64,000 bases of DNA from NCBI GenBank assembly GCA_004194705.1, contig SADC01001112.1:372001-436000 (forward strand), written 5' to 3'. The notes beneath the pieces were generated by a model. That model saw only the letters and a program-made list of their open reading frames with translations. It was not told where the DNA came from and did not search any database. This DNA comes from Ditylenchus dipsaci (Eukaryota; Nematoda; Chromadorea; Rhabditida; Anguinidae). Positions 12,188 to 28,162 of this stretch are shown here, piece by piece. Every line of letters starts with the position of its first letter. Within the stretch, counting starts at the first letter, position 1. A program made the translations under genes and the position numbers.

Positions 12188-12995
12188 AGGGTTGTCGATT
12201 CGATTAATCGAAATCGATTAATCGCACTCATTAATCGAAAAATTTCGATTATCGATTCGATTTGATTAATCGAAATTTCGATTATCGATTCGATTCCATT
12301 ATTAATGGAATCTTCTGTAGTCTTAAGGTAGCCTTTTATATCACACGGAGAATGTGTACACATGGAAAAGCCAAAGTCTGAAGTAATTGCTGAAAAGAAA
12401 AGTCTGAAATAATTTCCAGAAAACACAAGCCTAAAGTCATTTTTGAAAGCCAAAAAAGTCTTAAGTAATTTTTTGGAAGCCAAAGTCCGAAATGATATGT
12501 AAAACACGGGTGTTTTACATATGTCTAGGCATGTCTAGGACCATTTCATGATTAAAATAGAGGGTTTTCGAAAAACTGGCTTGTAATGAGAAAATCCAAA
12601 ATGCTCTGGTAAATTGAAATCACGCAGATACAAGTTTGCGAGCAATAGATAGCCCTGATTACGCCCTCTGTCTGGTATATTACACATCTAAGTGCTTCTT
12701 TAATGAGCGAGTACCGCCGATTTTCGCACAAATTCCAGGTGGTTAGGAGTAGGTGAAAGTGACCTATTTTAGGAGCTATTTTACCCATTCCACTCATACC
12801 TTTTCACGAAATTTTCGGGTTTTTCGATTCGATTCATTGAAAATTTCGATTATCGATTCGATTAATCGAAAATTTCATTTTCGATTATCGATTCATTCGA
12901 TTAATCGAAAATTCGATTTTTGATTATCGATTCGATTAATCGAAAATTCGATTATCGATTCGATTAATCGAAAATTTCGATGCATCGACAACCCT
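12188..12995. mobile_element. Foldback element with AGGGTTGTCGA ends
   Basis: The left end agggttgtcgattcgattaa and the right end ...tgcatcgacaaccct are inverted copies. Inside both ends are arrays of attaatcgaaa/ttcgattatcga units (12,200-12,300 and 12,820-12,985). The GGTTGTC terminus resembles that of the hAT-type element at 47,131. An exact 8-base duplication is not obvious (ttccttaat against attccttat). The 500-base core has no recognisable coding sequence. Confidence 0.5.
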
Positions 12996-13598
12996 ATTCC
13001 TTATGTTTTTAATGGATTCATGAAATATTGTCACAGACCATTTTATATCATCTAGTATCAATCAGTCGTATAGGTTCAGGGGTGAAAGACTGATCGACCT
13101 TGTATTATGTAAGTGAAAAGGTAAAATGTAAGTAGTCAAATACTAAGGGTCTTAATTAGGAATGGGGCGAATTATCCAGCTCCACGACATGCTCTACTAA
13201 ACTACTGACAGGACTTCAGCCTGAAAGAAACGTAGAAGCACTATGATGCCGATGACAGAATCTACAGAAGGTGCGACAATATGCAAGAATTGATCCAGAA
13301 ACCTAGATTTCTGGAATATTCGAGACTGGCTTAACTTTATTCTGGATCAATGATTGCATTGTTATTTGTTTGGAGTTTAATTTTTGTTGCTATTCTGCCA
13401 AATAAATGCCGAGTGGCAATTTTTACCGATGAAACATCTGTTAGACAATTAATGTGTAATTGTTGTAAATCGCAAGTTATGATGCTATTAAGAAATAGGT
13501 GATGAATCGTCCAGTTTGATCGCTGGTTCTGACGCAACCCAAGACACGACAGTCATGGGGCGAGCCCGGCTGAAGTCAGGTATGCCTTTTTCATCGTT
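12996..13598. other. Gene-free stretch upstream of the MULE relic
   Basis: Unique-looking AT-rich DNA. It may contain the missing 5' end of the decayed transposon whose coding part follows, but I see neither inverted ends nor a convincing exon. Confidence 0.3.
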
Positions 13599-14552
13599 TT
13601 GGAGAAATTTTGTTATCGGCCGGTTTTAGAAGAAACAACGCTTGGCGCTTGTGAAAATCTAGCTGGACAAAGCCTTTCCACTTCATCGCAGGAAATTCTG
13701 ACGTGGCTAAGATGGATTAGCGAGCAAGAGATCGGTGCAATGCCAAAGGACATTCAACATCAAGAGACTGGTAACAAAAAAGTTTATCCTTTTTATTTTA
13801 TCGAAATGATTTTAGGTCGCGAATGTCCGCAAACAGAAAGGAGCAGTTGATGTGGATAAGATTTGTTGGACATGGTGCTGGGAAATGACTTCAAAATGAC
13901 AACTCGAGGTGGCCGCTTCCTTCTATATGATTCGCGAGGGCTCGAGCCAAGTAGGCCAGTGATTCTCATCTTTGCTTCCTGATGGAGAATAATCGCTGGT
14001 CCATTGACGGTAATTTTGAAAGTCTTGTAGCAATATTTTGATTTCCATTTTTCTAAGAGAAGTCGACGAATTTTATTTCAAATTAGAACCGAGCAACCGA
14101 GGCTATTGATTCAATTTTATCTGATTACGGTTTCTATCTTTCAGGAACCTTTTTCTGCTGTCCCGTCTACTTTTGCCAACTGTTCACGCTCAACTGCTTC
14201 AAATAGGAATCCACACTGCCGTGCGTCTTCTTCCTGTTGCCAAACAAATCTGCGGAGACCTACAAGCGCGCGTTCAAGGCCGTGTTTGACAATCGCCCGG
14301 AACTTGTGCCGCGATCTGTAATGTCTGGTAAGTTCTTCAATTGTTTGGTCGTCTATTCTGAATTACCTGAATTACCAGAGAGAACAGTACCATATGGCCA
14401 AGTTCTACATTCCGGTGGCCGATGAAGATGCAGCCGAAAATGAGGAAAATAGATCAGAAGAGGCAGAGGGCGATAATGAGGAAGAACCGGTGGCTCCCAT
14501 GAACGCAAATTTCATTTCCGACGCCAATTTGAATATTTTCCGCCGAATTTAA
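13599..14552 (+). pseudogene. Decayed MULE-type transposase (Mutator-like element)
   Basis: Pieces of one protein occur in order on the plus strand. At 13,900-14,030, in two frames, there is a segment ending in ENNRWSIDGNFES, which matches the RWxxDGTF signature carrying the first catalytic Asp of MULE transposases. At 14,150-14,330 there is FCQLFTLNCFK, a stop, then LPCVFFLLPNKSAETYKRAF and PELVPRSVMS, the family's LPNKxxxTYxR and MSD-type block. After an intron a clean last exon (about 14,379-14,552) encodes an acidic tail ending FRRI and is followed by AATAAA at 14,610-14,615. An in-frame stop, at least one frameshift and loss of the segment with the second Asp mean it cannot be active. 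The exon at 13,600-13,760 may be its N-terminal part. Confidence 0.7.
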
Positions 14553-14609
14553 TTGTTTTGTTGATGTTATGTGTTTATTATTGTTTGCTTATGACATTTT
14601 GGCCGGATG

Positions 14610-14615
14610 AATAAA
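14610..14615 (+). terminator. Poly(A) signal of the MULE relic
   Basis: AATAAA, 58 bases after the TAA that closes the acidic last exon. Confidence 0.5.
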
Positions 14616-14659
14616 TGTTATGCTTGAGTGATAATCATTATTCATTATTAGGGTCAGCA

Positions 14660-15320
14660 GGGTCCGCGACATTTTGCCCTCTAGACATTTGACCCCCCCC
14701 CCGGCCATTTGACCTCCAGGGCCGTTTGACCCCTTGGCGGTTCAACCTCTGAGGGCTTTATTTTCTGCTGATCTTCAATTTGTTCATCTTCAAAGTCCGA
14801 TTTTGAGTTACTGCTCATTCGGGCTTCCTTATTTGTGCCCCACTCATTCTGGTCCCGTATATCAATATAAGATTTTTACCTACACCGTTTTAGACATATA
14901 TAGTGTTTCTATAAGAAAATAAAAAATTTCAGGGAGGAGGCTTTATGCCTTGGCTACAATGGAGGGCTTGTCCTTGCACACCAGGAACGCGTCACAAAGC
15001 GGCATAGAATTTCCTTTGTTTTTTTTGATTTCCATTGCGAATTCAGAAAAAAATAAATAGAGTCTAACACACAAAATCTTTCTAACAAAAGAAAAAAGTC
15101 GAGGGCTAACAAATTCAACAATATAATTCACCCGAACAGAAGGACAAATCGACAGTGAGTTTGAAATTTTTTCGCGAAATGTATGTGGCGGAATTTATGT
15201 GGCGGAATTTACGTTGGCGGAATTTATGCGGCGGAATTTATGTTGGCGGAATTTATGTTGGCGGAATTTTTGCGGCGGAATTTTTATCCATAACCGGTAA
15301 AAATGCCAAGACCAAAATGC
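14660..15320. repeat. Two short tandem arrays flanking AT-rich DNA
   Basis: At 14,670-14,760 a degenerate ggccatttgacctcc unit recurs about five times. At 15,175-15,295 a 14-17 base unit around ggcggaatttatgtt recurs seven times. Such arrays resemble the repeat-built ends of the elements at 3720, 44,099 and 49,476, but I could not pair either array with an inverted partner. They may be orphan ends. Confidence 0.45.
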
Positions 15321-15379
15321 CAAGAGCAAAAATGCCAACAAAACAAGTGCGCGAAATCAAATTTTTTGCTGTTTTTACA

Positions 15380-15800
15380 CTATGTGACGCACTTAGGCTT
15401 AAGCCTCAGACACAATGAGTGAGGATTTTTTGCTGACCCCTCACTCGGAAATGGCCACAACTTTTTTTTCTAATTTTCGAAATTTTTTTAAATTCCATCT
15501 GGTAACTGAGATTCAGGGCTACAAAATATGCTATTAATAAAGCAGATGTTGTTTAAAAAATGTGGAAAAAATCGAATGAATCCTCACTCGGAATCCTCAC
15601 TCGCTCCGAGTAGCGCCAAAAAGTCTTTTTGCACCAGCTAATTTTTTACCCAAAAAAAGTTTTGTCCCAAGTTTTAAAGGGGCTTGCTCGCGCCCGATGC
15701 AATAATTCTTGCATTTTAAATTCGCGGGTACCAGGCACGCCAGAGGTTTGAATTCCATATCGTTTTTGAAATCATTTCGAATGTTTTGTGAAACCTATCA
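15380..15800. repeat. Foldback fragment and solo end of the 20 kb foldback family
   Basis: 15,380-15,610 contains ccctcactcgg and inverted relatives around an AGGCTTAAGCCT centre. At 15,674 a TTAA is followed by aggggcttgctcgcgcccga and about 110 bases that match the ends of the foldback at 20,125-22,815. Only one end is present here. Confidence 0.55.
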
Positions 15801-16244
15801 AACTACAAATATTTCTGTACAAAAAAGCAATGACTTTGTTTTAATTTGAAAGTCACTTCCTCCTTGCAAATCCTATTCTTAGAATACAGTGCAATGAGGT
15901 AGTGTTTTTATTCACCTCCTCTAATTTCTTGTTTCTCCCACCTGGCTGAGGATCAAAACAAAACGACAAGAAAGTGATACTTTCCCACAGATTAAAGCAA
16001 AGCTCCAACACAAAACAACCAAAATAACAAATTTCAACAACGAATACACGCAAACAAAACATAAATGCGGCTTTTTGTCAAAGCATTGAGATGGCGGCAC
16101 TTGCCCTTTACTCAAATAAATTCTTTAGTGGCTCGAAAAAGAAAATTTTTGCCTCACTCGAGATTAACTTGATGTAATCTAATAAAAGCCACGAGCATTT
16201 GAGTATTCAACTTTGTTTCTGCCTGTAACATTTTTGATTTGTAG

Positions 16245-18080
16245 AGTGTGGCCACCGCCGCTGCTGCAGCTAATTCCAATCACCAACAAAATTCAGTGGC
16301 AGCCATGAACCCTAAAAAGAATAGTACAGCTTCAGCAGCAGCATCAGCCAACTTGCTGATGCCGTCACTGGCCAGACTCAGAATACAGCAGTGCTTCAAA
16401 AATGCAAAGTGAGTGGTTTTTCTGGGAAATCAAAATCTGAAAATTTCTACTCACACATCCGCGGTTTTCTAATAGAATGGGAAAGTTAATTTGATGGGTG
16501 ATCTGGAACTTTATGTTCTCAATTTTTTATGGCAGTGTAGTACTTTCCTCCGTAAAATTATTCTTTTACCCCGTCAAATCGTAAAAATGTGTTTCTTTTA
16601 AGTATTTCTCAAACTGTTTCTTTCAACTTTTTTAAAGTTTTATACCAGCATGTAGCCCTGGATCTCGGCATTCTAACAAGTTATCGACTGAATTTCTGAG
16701 ATTTCAAAAAGTTGGAGAAAAAAGTCTTTATATGAACCAATTTTTTGAAAAATTTGGTCCGTACAAAGACTTTTTTCTCCAACTTTTTGAAATCTCAGAA
16801 ATTCAGTCGATAACTTGTTAGAATGCCGAGATCCAGGGCTACATTTTGATGTGAAAATCTTAAAAAAATTAAAAACTTTCGGAGATAAAAACACATTTTT
16901 ACGATTTGACGGTGAAAAAGAATAATTTGACGGGGTAAAACAATTTGAGCCATTTTTTTATTTGTAAACCTTGAGTTTTTGCTCATTCACTTCATAAACT
17001 CATGCTTTTTCTCAAATAAATAAAAGCTAAAACCGGGTTGTGAAAAAAATTGAGAAGCTCGAAAGACTCGAGAACATTCTTCAAAAATATTTTACTCACA
17101 AAACCATTTTAATAAAATTTCTACTAAATTTATCCAATTTTCACAGCTAAACATCAACTTGCTAAGAATTTCTATTGGTTCATCTTTAAAATCTCAATTT
17201 GTGCTTTTATTTAGACCGATTGTGGGACAACACATCCTGAAACGGGCATGTTCCTTGAGGAGCGAAATCAAAGTGTTCCTGTCCTATTTGACAGATGAGA
17301 AAGTGGAGGAGTTGGCCACTGACATTTACGTGTTTGTAACGGAATGTGTGGCTAGCTTAGAAGAACCTGAAAGGGTGAGTTCACACTTTGCTCAGCTAAG
17401 TTAACAGTGGTCAATATGACTCTGAAATCTTAGTCAGAAAAACGAGGGGAAGATTATTAGAGCATATACGGTAGCTACATTTGTAGCTTTTTCGGGGGAC
17501 TAAAAATTAAAGAGAATAGGGTAGTTGAGTCTCAATTTTTGTCTGACTCGGAATTTTTATCCGAATTTTCAAGATGTTTACAAGCCTAAATCAATTTAAT
17601 CTCAAAACAAAATTACTATTTTACTAATTTTTGACATGCCACTGCGAGCAAAAACCATGGTCCTTTAAAATGCGATGAAAAATTCATAAGTAAAAAATTT
17701 AAAAAATTCCTTTTTTCACCAAAAGTCGTATAAATTATAGTTTGATTTTGAGATTTTAGGTGTCAGCCTTATCGAAAGCGTTTGGCCAAATGCATGCTGC
17801 ACTTTGCCAAATGGGTTTCCGACCAGAGTTTTTCTCAACTATAGCAGATGCCACTATAGCAGAATGTGTTAGACTGGATGGAGGGGCCCACAAACGATGT
17901 GAGACCCTGTTGGCTTGGAGCCAATTGATGCAGTTCATGTTCTCTAATGTCAGGGATGGCTACTATGCCGAGATCAGACAGCAGAGGAGAAGTTCCCTGC
18001 CTCAACACCGTCTGATGCTCTCCAAACAGCAAAGTATAGATGTGCGCAACAATTGCTGCAGCTTTGATATGGACCTCTGA
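16245..18080 (+). CDS. Globin-like domain protein of nematode type (5' end unresolved)
   Basis: Three exons join in phase: 16,245-16,408, 17,215-17,374 and 17,760-18,080 (TGA). The first follows a TAG acceptor, so upstream exons may exist. An internal Met begins MNPKKNSTASAAASAN. The core runs LARLRIQQCFKNAKPIVGQH, then LRSEIKVFLSYLTDEKVEEL, then SALSKAFGQMHAALCQMGFR and LLAWSQLMQFMFSNVRDGYY. The order of helices, the Met-His followed by Gly-Phe (a possible proximal haem His) and the AWSQL...RDGYY last helix fit the divergent globin-like family of nematodes. The protein has at least 214 residues with a 30-residue tail ending FDMDL. Haem binding is inferred, not shown; a distal His is not evident. 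Intron 1 holds a foldback repeat (about 16,540-16,945). Confidence 0.6.
16540..16945. repeat. Foldback repeat in intron 1 of the globin-like gene
   Basis: Arms ccgtcaaatcgtaaaaatgt (near 16,570) and its complement (near 16,890) enclose a second long stem around gaaatctcagaaattcagtc. Nearly the whole segment can pair. There is no coding sequence. Confidence 0.6.
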
Positions 18081-18687
18081 AAATTGTTTGGCTGATGGCT
18101 GTTGTTGTTATTTACGTGTTCACTGCATTTATTTGGAATGATTTTTTAGCTCTTTTTATAGTGTAATAAATTTTTTGACAAGAAAATTTGAAGACTAAAT
18201 AAAACAAGTTTTGGTACCTGAAAAAATATAAAAAAATTTGAGCCCATTTGACAACAACTTAGTTTGTTAGTTGTCTGGAGCATCTGGCAAAACTGAGCCT
18301 AGTACTGAGATATTAGGAAGAGCATTCGACTGCGCTGGAATAGTATAAAGACATTATGAATCCTTATATATAATACATCAGTGATCCATTTTATTATTAT
18401 TCTGGGAAATGATATAATATTCCCATCAGCAACGAGCATGCGCCTTTAAGCTTATTTAGCTATTCCTTAGCTATTCCAAATTTGTTTGGTTATTTATAAT
18501 TTGTCCGCATTTTAAATTTATTATTATAACCACGACAATAGTTGCAATCATAATAAAATATACGGAAAATGTAGAAATTAATAGATTTTTACATAATTAT
18601 GTTGAAAAGCTAGAATTATTCCTGACTCACTTTTAAATGACAAGAAACGTTTAAAGTTGGTAATATTGTAAGATTGTCCGGAAAGTT

Positions 18688-18944
18688 TACCGTAATTCCT
18701 CTAATAAGCCGCCCGCCCCCCCCCCCCTGTGATTCAAAATCGTGTTCTTGGCATTGTGTTTTTGACCTATGTTTTGAAGACCACTGTTAGGCAAGTCACC
18801 ATCTATTTTGTAGCTCATCTCACTGGCTGCAAATTGAGGGTAACATGTCAAATAAAAGTATTCAAAAAATGGGTCAAAAACACAATGCCAAGAACACGAT
18901 TTTGAATCACAGGGGGGGGGCGGCTTATTAGAGGAATTACGGTA
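18688..18944. mobile_element. TA-flanked palindromic MITE, C-run subtype
   Basis: The ends are taccgtaattcctctaataa and its inverted copy, bounded by TA. The arms contain long C or G runs and a gtgttcttggcattgtgttt segment. It is nearly the same as the copy at 46,829-47,082, so this subtype moved recently. The stretch 18,081-18,687 before it holds no gene. Confidence 0.75.
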
Positions 18945-19499
18945 TGTAAATTTAATTATTTTCTTGCTTTTAGTAAAAAACAAAATTGCTAAAATATTTT
19001 TTGAAATATTTTTTGAGATTTCAGAATCTTGAAATTTTTTAGAAATCTTTAAAAAGTTTTTGTCTCTTTTATGGTAAATTCTGGAAATTTTTTTAATCCA
19101 AGCAGATCTTTCGGACAACCCAATAGAAAAGCAAATAAAAATTAAGACTGATTTTGCCGAGAAGTTGGCATTTTACATAGGGGGTATTTTAAATTAATTT
19201 TTTTCTGTTTCATTTAAATTAATGCGAAAATTATAAAGAATTAAACAACCGAAACAGAGAACTTGATGGAAACCGAGTAGCATAGAGGAGAATAACTGGG
19301 AGGTTGCAACCGGTGTAGAACAATAGCAATGAAACCCATAGGAGAAGTAGGAGTTGAGAAGAACAGAATAAGAAAAAACATAGGACAAACATAGAATATC
19401 TTTTTACAGTAGTGCTAGTATTCTGTCAATAATAGGTTCTTAGGAATTTGCGTAAACATTTGCATCATCAGTTGGTGGATGTGGGAGGAGGTGCACTTG

Positions 19500-20070
19500 A
19501 GTCAGGTGTCTGAATGCAAAATGTTTTCAGGATTTTTTTAAAACTTATAATTTCATTTTTTGAAATATTTCGGTAGCTCGTTTTTAAGAAATTTTAGGCA
19601 AAAGATCAATAAAAGTATTGGACCTACCTGAATTTTGCAGCAAAATATCTTAATTTGCAGCAAAATATCTTAATTTTGCAGCAAATTTTTGTTTTGCCTT
19701 TTTCTCTCAGATTTTTTGCCATTTTTTAAAATGATAACAATATTATGTAGCCCAGCAATTCCAGTTTCTAGCGAGGTATAGATCAGTGGAAGATCTATAG
19801 AAATTTATAACAAAAAGGTGAAAGTATGAAGCAAATGAAAAATAATTCGGTTCATACTTTTCCTTTTTGTTATACATTTTCTTTAGATCTTCCACTGATC
19901 TATACCTTGCTAGAAACTAGAATCGCGGTACTACATAATGGCGTTTTCACCTTAAAAATGGCAAAAAGTCTGAGAGAATAAGGCAAAACAAAAATTTGGT
20001 GCAAAATTAAGATATTTTGCTAAAAAATTAAGACTTTTTTCTGCAAAATTCAGGTATGCCCATTTTTAAT
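19500..20070. repeat. Foldback repeat
   Basis: The arms around gcaaaatatcttaattttgc (19,620-19,690) and their complement (20,000-20,060) enclose a perfect inner stem built on gatcttccactgatctatac. The preceding 18,945-19,500 shows nothing I can name. Confidence 0.5.
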
Positions 20071-20124
20071 TTCTAATTAAAGGAATATTTAGAAAAAAGT
20101 TTTCGAAATGTAGATACTCATTAA

Positions 20125-22815
20125 AGGGGCATGCTCGCGCCCGATGCAATAATTCTTGCATTTTGAATTCGCGGGTACCAGGCACGCCAGAGATTTGAAT
20201 TTCAAAATCAAATTTGAAATCATTTTGAGTTCTGTGCTTTGATCTGTCGTGACTTGCCGGTAATTTTTGCTCTAATTTTTACGCTTGCCTTTCTTACTAA
20301 CTGACTGTTTTGGTTTTAGCGTCAAATAATCTCGTGTGTTCAGCTGGTCATTCTCGTGCATGCTCAGGTTCTTCTCTTGATCTTGCTGTTTGTATTAGAT
20401 AAGTTTTTTTATTTTCTGTGCCGTCATTTGCTTTTTCCTTGTTCCGTTTTTCAGGTGTCTATCTGGAGGTCTCAAGAAGGAATTTTAGGTTCTCTGCTCG
20501 GGTATTTTTACACATTTTTCACACAATTTACGCAGTGACTGCATACATCCTGTCAAAGTCCCTTATAAATGTAACGTCAAATATAGCAGCAACAAATTTT
20601 ATTTCAACCAAAAAGTGCGGACTGCATTTACGTAGCGACTTTCGACTTTGTCAGCCTGTATGCGGTCGAAGTGTCACTTTCTATGTGCCTTCGTGCTTCA
20701 TTCCATGGCAGTATGGCTAGGCCCTTGTAACATATCTGTCGAAGCGCGTTAACTTCTCTGAAGAGGCTGCCTAGCGAAAGTGTTTATTCCGCTGGGCTTT
20801 ATAGCACTAATTTTCAGGTTCAATCGACAATTGGGACCATATCTTTACGTCTTGCATCTTTGTTCCGTATGGTCTATACCGAAAGTTGCTTGGTTGTTTG
20901 CATTTGTAAAGTCCGCTAAAAACACACACCTCCGGCAATGAAAATGTAAAAGTTGTTGCAAACACGAAAAATGTGGGCAAAACTTTGTGGGCAAAAAGAA
21001 AGTGCGGACTGGATGTAGGGCGGTTATGGTAACCTAAAAATTTTATCGACTGGAATCGTAAGATTGGAAAGACCTAACACTGCCGTATTACGACACTGCC
21101 GTCCAAATATCTTCTTTACGTCACCGAATTCTTCTTTCACTTCTTTCTTCGGTTTTCATCAGTTATAGACCCACTTTTTACTTTGGTCTCCCTGTTTTTT
21201 GGCTTAGGTACGATTTCAGAGAAAATTTTAGTGTAATGCGTGTTTACCAATAAAAAAATACTTCAACTTTGACTCCATGATCACATTAGAGCAGGAGTGC
21301 TCTCAATCGGGAGTGCTGAACGAGCCATACAGACCAAAACATACCTGACTAACTGAAATTTGGAAGAGGAAAGGGGGATAGAGGCCTTCTGCCGGTACCC
21401 CGGTACCCCATTATCATCCCTAGTGATCCAGACACTAAGCGGACTCGTGTTCGATTGCCTTCTGGAGCCAAAAAAACGATCCCGTAAGCTAACCATACTA
21501 TAATCGGTAATATTTTTGTTTAGATTGATGTTTCAACATACAGTCGACGCTCTCCATAACGGACCTGAAAGGACCGACTTTTTCGTCCGTTATAGAGAGC
21601 GTCCGTTTTGTAGAGCGTCGATTTAGGTCAAATTATACTAACTCTGACCAAATCGGCCAAATTTTTGTCCGTTATGGAGAGCTGTCCGTTATGGAGGGGG
21701 TCCGTTATGGAGAGCGTCGACTGTATTCACATATCCTAATTCTAAGAATCATCGCTGTTGATGGTTGTACGGATAGCTTCTCCCTAAAGTTAGATTCGCA
21801 TACTACAAGTACGACTCAAAGCGAAATTGTTAGGTTGGTTTATGGTGTGAACCTAGTTAGACTTTTTCAGCATATCGAGCATCCTTCAAATGTCAAGCGT
21901 GGAACAAGTGCTGGACGGTAGCGTGTCTAGCTGTAAGAATTCTTGGAGCGAAGCCGGAAAAAAAGAGAAAGGGAGACACTATCTGAACTAAATTATGATC
22001 CAATTAATTCTTATAGTTCTATGAATCTGAAAGCGTTATTGATTAATCAGATATACTTTCTATCCAAGCGTCTTTGCTATGTGAGCTGCTACAAAGATGC
22101 AAGACGTAAAGATATGGTCCCAATTGTCGATTGAACCTGAAAATTAGTGCTATAAAGCCCAGCGGAATAAACACTTTCGCTAGGCAGCCTCTTCAGAGAA
22201 GTTGACGTGCTCCGACAGATATGTTACAAGGGCCTAGCCATACTGCCATAGAATGAAGCACGAAGGCACATAGAAAGTGACACTTCGACCGCATACAGGC
22301 TGACAAAGTCGAAAGTCGCTACGTAAATGCAGTCCGCACTTTTTGGTTGAAATAAAATTTGTTGCTGCTATATTTGACGTTACATTTATAAGGGACTTTG
22401 ACAGGATGTATGCAGTCACTGCGTAAATTGTGTGAAAAATGTGTAAAAATACCCGAGCAGAGAACCTAAAATTCCTTCTTGAGACCTCCAGATAGACAAG
22501 GAAAAGCAAATGACGGCACAGAAAATAAAAAAAAACTTATCTAATACAAACAGCAAGATCAAGAGAAGAATCTGAGCATGCACGAGAATGACCAGCTGAA
22601 CACACGAGATTATTTGACGCTAAAACCAAAACAGTCAGTTAGTAAGAAAGGCAAGCGTAAAAAATTAGAGCAAAAATTACCGGCAAGTCACGACAGATCA
22701 AAGCACAGAACTCAAAATGATTTCAAAATTTGATTTTGAAATTCAAATCTCTGGCGTGCCTGGTACCCGCGAATTCAAAATGCAAGAATTATTGCATCGG
22801 GCGCGAGCATGCCCT
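20125..22815. mobile_element. 2.7 kb TTAA-flanked foldback element
   Basis: A TTAA at 20,121-20,124 precedes aggggcatgctcgcgcccga, and the inverted copy ends at 22,815 followed by TTAA (22,816-22,819). The arms are inverted repeats of about 700 bases (20,125-20,830 and 22,110-22,815) with a few differences, including one short deletion after the tcaggtgtctatc segment. The spacer of about 1.3 kb contains a smaller TA-flanked MITE (21,539-21,725). A TTAA target is the hallmark of piggyBac-type insertion, but no transposase is visible. Open frames in both arms are the same sequence read on opposite strands. Confidence 0.7.
21539..21725. mobile_element. pogo/Tigger-like MITE nested in the foldback spacer
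   Basis: The ends are tacagtcgacgctctccata and its inverted copy ending gcgtcgactgta, with TA at both ends. The CAGTCGACNCTC terminus followed by TAACGGACC resembles pogo-group elements. It is noncoding and one of about seven such copies in the window. Confidence 0.65.
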
Positions 22816-23329
22816 TTAAAGGAGGAGGAAAAGCTACTTAGGTTTGAAAATTCGGCCTCGTTGGCACATCGGATAATCGTATGGGTCTTATGGCCCAAAG
22901 CGGTGCTTAGGTTTGACCCCACGTGGTGCCATGCTAGTTATATTGGCTTTTTTATAATGTCTAAGGCGATAAGGGTCGCTGATTCCAAATCTGGCGCCAA
23001 AAAGTCGAATTACCTAGAAAAATTGGTCGAACAAGCCAAAATAAATAGTGTGCCACCGGGTGGGATCGAACCTGCGCAATATTTTGGACCAGAAAACACA
23101 AATGCAAAAATATAAAAGAAATCGAAAACACGCTGAAGTCCATCCTGTCATTGGCTGGTCTGCACCTAAGTCCGGAAAATATATATGGCAGGATAGCTGT
23201 TGACTATTAGCCGAAATACAAAAATGGCCCTTGTTGATTTTTGAAACTATTTCAGATTTCTCGAACTTTGGTGGAACCTTAGGCGTAGGCTCTGCCAGCC
23301 TTCATTAGAACGATTAGTTTCACAAACTA

Positions 23330-23330
<1 letters not shown>
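22816..23330. other. Intergenic stretch with a tRNA-like T-arm
   Basis: On the minus strand at about 23,050-23,085 the sequence gcaggttcgatcccacccgg has a perfect B box (GGTTCGATCCC) and a plausible acceptor tail, but no matching 5' half was found. It is probably a tRNA-derived repeat fragment. A plus-strand open frame over 22,717-23,115 is not supported as a gene. Confidence 0.35.
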
Positions 23331-27860
<4,530 letters not shown>

Positions 27861-28100
27861 TTTGTTGAAGTCAGACTTTAGTTACAATTCACTCCTTGGA
27901 ACACAACCACTTCTGGTCAATTGACTGATGCATGCAAGTGGACCTTTTCTGCTGCTACTGTTGCCGAAATTGTAACTTCTAAGGTAAATGGCTAAAATTT
28001 TAGGTAAAAAATCAATTATAATTGTGAATGAGCAATGAAATACAGCTCTGGATCAAACTACCAAAATGGCCAACATTGACAGGATATATTAATAAATATC

Positions 28101-28106
28101 TTTATT
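28101..28106 (-). terminator. Poly(A) signal of UFC1
   Basis: The minus strand reads AATAAA 57 bases beyond the stop codon. The next gene's ATG lies only about 240 bases further on. Confidence 0.6.
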
Positions 28107-28162
28107 GATCACCAACAACATTATCACTTTGAACAACATACAATAGCAACATACTGACCCAT

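Noticed and set aside
15155..15418. 87-codon frame over the GGCGGAATTTATG array
   Set aside because: A repeat-derived frame with periodic residues; no conserved domain.
22717..23115. 132-codon plus-strand open frame
   Set aside because: Its first third is the end of the 2.7 kb foldback and its last part crosses a tRNA-like T-arm. No domain or splice support.
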